Positions 5,567 to 7,648 of a stretch of 7,648 bases of DNA are shown piece after piece. Every line of letters begins with the position of its first letter. Positions within the stretch are counted from its first letter, which is position 1. The stretch is from Shewanellaceae bacterium. GTDB taxonomy: Bacteria; Pseudomonadota; Gammaproteobacteria; Enterobacterales; Shewanellaceae. The notes below the pieces were generated by a model that did no database searches, was not told where the DNA came from, and saw nothing but the letters and a program-made list of their open reading frames with translations. The DNA is taken from assembly GCA_016779685.1 (NCBI GenBank), contig JADHND010000075.1:1-7648 (forward strand), written 5' to 3'. Made by a program: the position numbers and the translations under genes.

Positions 5567-6667
5567 ATGAAATATATTGGTCAAACTCACTTTAACCATG
5601 AAGATATTAAGCCAAAACGTGCCGTTCTGCTGTGTAATTTAGGCACCCCTGAAGCACCTACGGCGCCTGCACTGCGCCGTTACTTGAGGCAGTTCTTAAG
5701 TGATTCGCGTGTGGTTGAATTACCCGCTCTGTTGTGGAAGATCATCTTATATTTATTCGTATTAACTTTTCGCCCAAAACGATCAGCTGCTTTGTATAAA
5801 AAAGTTTGGACACAGCAGGGCTCGCCCCTTATGGTGCACAGTTTGGCGCAACAGAAGCAGCTCCAAGTGAACTTGTCCGCTGCGGGTCTGCATGATGTCA
5901 TCGTCGAAACCACCATGTGTTATGGTCAACCATCGGTGTCGCGTGTGCTGGAAAAATTAAAACAGCTCGATGTGCGTGAGATCATGATTATTCCGATGTA
6001 TCCACAATATTCAGGTGCAACCACCGGGGCAACATTTGACTCCCTAGCTCGCGTGTTAATGCAGTATCGCTGGGTGCCGCAGTTGCACTTTTTAAATGGG
6101 TATCATCAACATCCATTGTATATCCAAGCATTGGCAACATCCATTCAGCAGCAGATTACCACCCACGGCCAGCCTGATATGGTGCTTTTTTCATATCATG
6201 GAACGCCACTATCCTATCTTAAAAAAGGTGATCCGTATCATTGCTTTTGCCACCAGACGACACGAAGAGTTCTCGAACACCTGGATTGGTCAGCAGGTGA
6301 TGCTAAAACTTGCTTTCAATCGCGTTTTGGGCGAAATGAATGGTTGCAGCCTTATACTGAGGCGACTTTAATTGAGTTGGCAGAGCAAGGTCTAAGGCAT
6401 GTTGTGGTCATTTGTCCAGGTTTCTCAGCCGACTGTCTTGAAACAATTGATGAGATAGAGCGTGAAGCGCGAGAAGTCTTTTTGGAACATGGTGGGCAAA
6501 AATTCCATTACATTCCAGCATTGAATGCGACTTCGGCTCATATTGAGATGCTATCTTCTTTGGTGCAGCAACAATTGCATCCGGTTGCGCCTCTTAAGCA
6601 GCAGTCTAGTAACTCCGTAAATTGTTCAGCAGATCACCCTAAAGCCACATCATGTCCCAGTGCTTGA
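5567..6667 (+). CDS. hemH: Ferrochelatase (protoporphyrin ferrochelatase)
   Basis: HemH inserts ferrous iron into protoporphyrin IX to make protoheme, the last step of the classical heme pathway, at the cytoplasmic membrane face. The 366-residue protein has the family landmarks in order: LLCNLGTPEAP (21-31), PMYPQYSGATTGA (143-155), FSYHGTP (208-214) with the metal-site histidine H211, FQSRFG (250-255), LQPYTE (260-265), and CPGFSADCLETIDEI (283-297) with the partner glutamate E292. The catalytic fold ends near residue 337. About 29 further residues rich in Ser, Gln and Cys look disordered and make it longer than the 320-residue E. coli enzyme. Cys226 and Cys228 (PYHCFCH) lie after the active site. 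No strong Shine-Dalgarno precedes ATG 5567 (the region is T-rich), but no other in-frame Met occurs before the first motif. The gene lies between a terminator and a convergent neighbour and is probably monocistronic. Confidence 0.97.
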   Translation: MKYIGQTHFNHEDIKPKRAVLLCNLGTPEAPTAPALRRYLRQFLSDSRVVELPALLWKIILYLFVLTFRPKRSAALYKKVWTQQGSPLMVHSLAQQKQLQVNLSAAGLHDVIVETTMCYGQPSVSRVLEKLKQLDVREIMIIPMYPQYSGATTGATFDSLARVLMQYRWVPQLHFLNGYHQHPLYIQALATSIQQQITTHGQPDMVLFSYHGTPLSYLKKGDPYHCFCHQTTRRVLEHLDWSAGDAKTCFQSRFGRNEWLQPYTEATLIELAEQGLRHVVVICPGFSADCLETIDEIEREAREVFLEHGGQKFHYIPALNATSAHIEMLSSLVQQQLHPVAPLKQQSSNSVNCSADHPKATSCPSA

Positions 6668-7648
6668 TTATTGAATAGGTAGTTTTTCATAGTTGATTTG
6701 CTTCAGCAATGCTAATTCTGCCTCATCAATGCCATAGTATTGGTAAATCTTGGGTGCAATACTGAGCACACCTTTAGCCCAATGCTCGATGAGATGAACT
6801 TTGGCAAAGCAAGCGCCTTTCTCAATTATTTTGGCCTCTTCAGAGAGCATGCTAAAGCTTTTAGCTTGATCGATTTCAATCACCCAATTAATAATGTGGT
6901 CTTCATCCCATTTAAAGTGATTGAGTGCAGATAGATTGATTTTATTCAGTTGGGTTAGCCAAATTTTTTGAATCAGCTTGATGGGAAATTCAGTCATCAA
7001 AATTGTTTCATACAGTTCAGATTCTTTCCGAATTTCAGCATCCTTTAACCACTTAGACCAACACTCATCTACGATGTTTGAGGCTACATACAATGTTAAA
7101 ATAGCGCCCGCATTGCGTAGACAACTAGCTAGATAAAATGAGTCATTATGTAATTTTTTATTTTTTGATAGTTTTCTAACGGCTAAAGCATGGGTTGTTT
7201 GGTAGGATAAAAACCGTCTGACCGCGTTATGAATTCGAAAGTTTTTCATAGGCAACCAATGGCGACAGCATAAATAGCCGAACCATAAGCGAATGTTTTC
7301 AAAGCCCATGTAGCTCATAATTAATTTAGGATCTTGAATTGCGACAGTAGCGTGCTGCAAATAACCGTATTTATTAAAAATATGAATCAATTCAGATTGT
7401 AGCCAAGGTAAGCTTTTTATCTTACGGCTAATCAGATTGACATCTGCCTCTTGTGTAATCAGCAATCTAAACAGATCGATTTCATTTTGAGATATCGGTA
7501 GCTTGAATTTTTTTTCATGAATAAGATTTATTTTAGTAGCAAATTCCTTTTCAACCTCTTGTTCAATACGTTTGTGAACCACCTCAACAATGTGCTCGTG
7601 TTTTTGAATTGTTTTGATGCGTTTCAGCCATGCTTGACGCTCAGAACT
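6668..7648 (-). CDS. HDOD-domain protein, 5' end beyond the window
   Basis: HDOD domains are HD-like, usually non-catalytic modules found in bacterial signalling proteins that affect motility, biofilm or stress outputs. Counting from the first in-window start (GTG at 7582), residues 28-104 fit the HDOD N-terminal helical half: KLPISQNEID, then LLITQEADVNLISRKIKSLP (an asp-rich 'DPALAA'-like region), then YMGFENIRLW (the usual 'LGLxRLRxL'). THALAV (130-135) matches the helix carrying the first HD histidine. Where HD proteins have LHDIG, this one has LRNAG (155-159), so the metal-binding pair is lost. The frame stays open through 7583-7648 (ERQAWLKRIKT...), so GTG 7582 is probably not the true start and the protein is longer than 304 residues. 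Its stop touches that of hemH. The target or partner is unknown. Confidence 0.8.
   Translation of the reverse strand, partial: SSERQAWLKRIKTIQKHEHIVEVVHKRIEQEVEKEFATKINLIHEKKFKLPISQNEIDLFRLLITQEADVNLISRKIKSLPWLQSELIHIFNKYGYLQHATVAIQDPKLIMSYMGFENIRLWFGYLCCRHWLPMKNFRIHNAVRRFLSYQTTHALAVRKLSKNKKLHNDSFYLASCLRNAGAILTLYVASNIVDECWSKWLKDAEIRKESELYETILMTEFPIKLIQKIWLTQLNKINLSALNHFKWDEDHIINWVIEIDQAKSFSMLSEEAKIIEKGACFAKVHLIEHWAKGVLSIAPKIYQYYGIDEAELALLKQINYEKLPIQ

Noticed and set aside
6096..6371. Plus-strand 91-codon frame inside hemH
   Set aside because: It is out of frame within a complete ferrochelatase with all family motifs.

Overview
The window looks like chromosomal DNA of a motile, low-to-moderate GC, Gram-negative bacterium, most likely a gammaproteobacterium. 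The ferrochelatase is of proteobacterial type, there are two long double-Cache chemoreceptors, and an HDOD-domain protein is present. I cannot name the genus with confidence.

Bases 1 to about 1505 are an accessory strip made of two decayed IS200/IS605-family tnpB genes lying head to head. The first is on the minus strand (50-895, with recognisable coding sequence up to 979). It lacks its N-terminal domain and its RuvC-I motif looks damaged. The second, on the plus strand, has no long open reading frame. It becomes visible only when fragments from three frames are joined (about 1069-1344), and it ends in a right-end or omega-RNA-like tail near 1487. A perfect 22-base palindrome (1388-1409) lies in that tail. 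Bases 1505-1661 are a very AT-rich leader.

Bases 1662-5487 hold two tandem, co-oriented methyl-accepting chemotaxis receptors of 629 and 635 residues, 28 bases apart. They share the same architecture: TM, dCache_1, TM, HAMP, MCP signalling domain. Both carry the residue pattern of the amino-acid-binding dCache_1 group. The first has all six positions that I recall; the second replaces one aspartate with serine. They are probably diverged paralogues that feed the same CheA/CheW arrays with different ligand ranges. A strong intrinsic terminator (5511-5540) closes the pair.

Bases 5567-6667 encode ferrochelatase (hemH), the last enzyme of protoheme synthesis. Its stop codon directly abuts that of a convergent HDOD-domain gene on the minus strand (6668 to the window edge), whose 5' end lies beyond the window.

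The conserved genes look ordinary as a set, and I see no clear new multi-gene system. The most interesting material is the tnpB graveyard (catalytic-site damage, a hidden pseudogene, two candidate omega-RNA ends) and the ligand-site divergence within the receptor pair. There are no tRNA, rRNA or CRISPR features that I can support.
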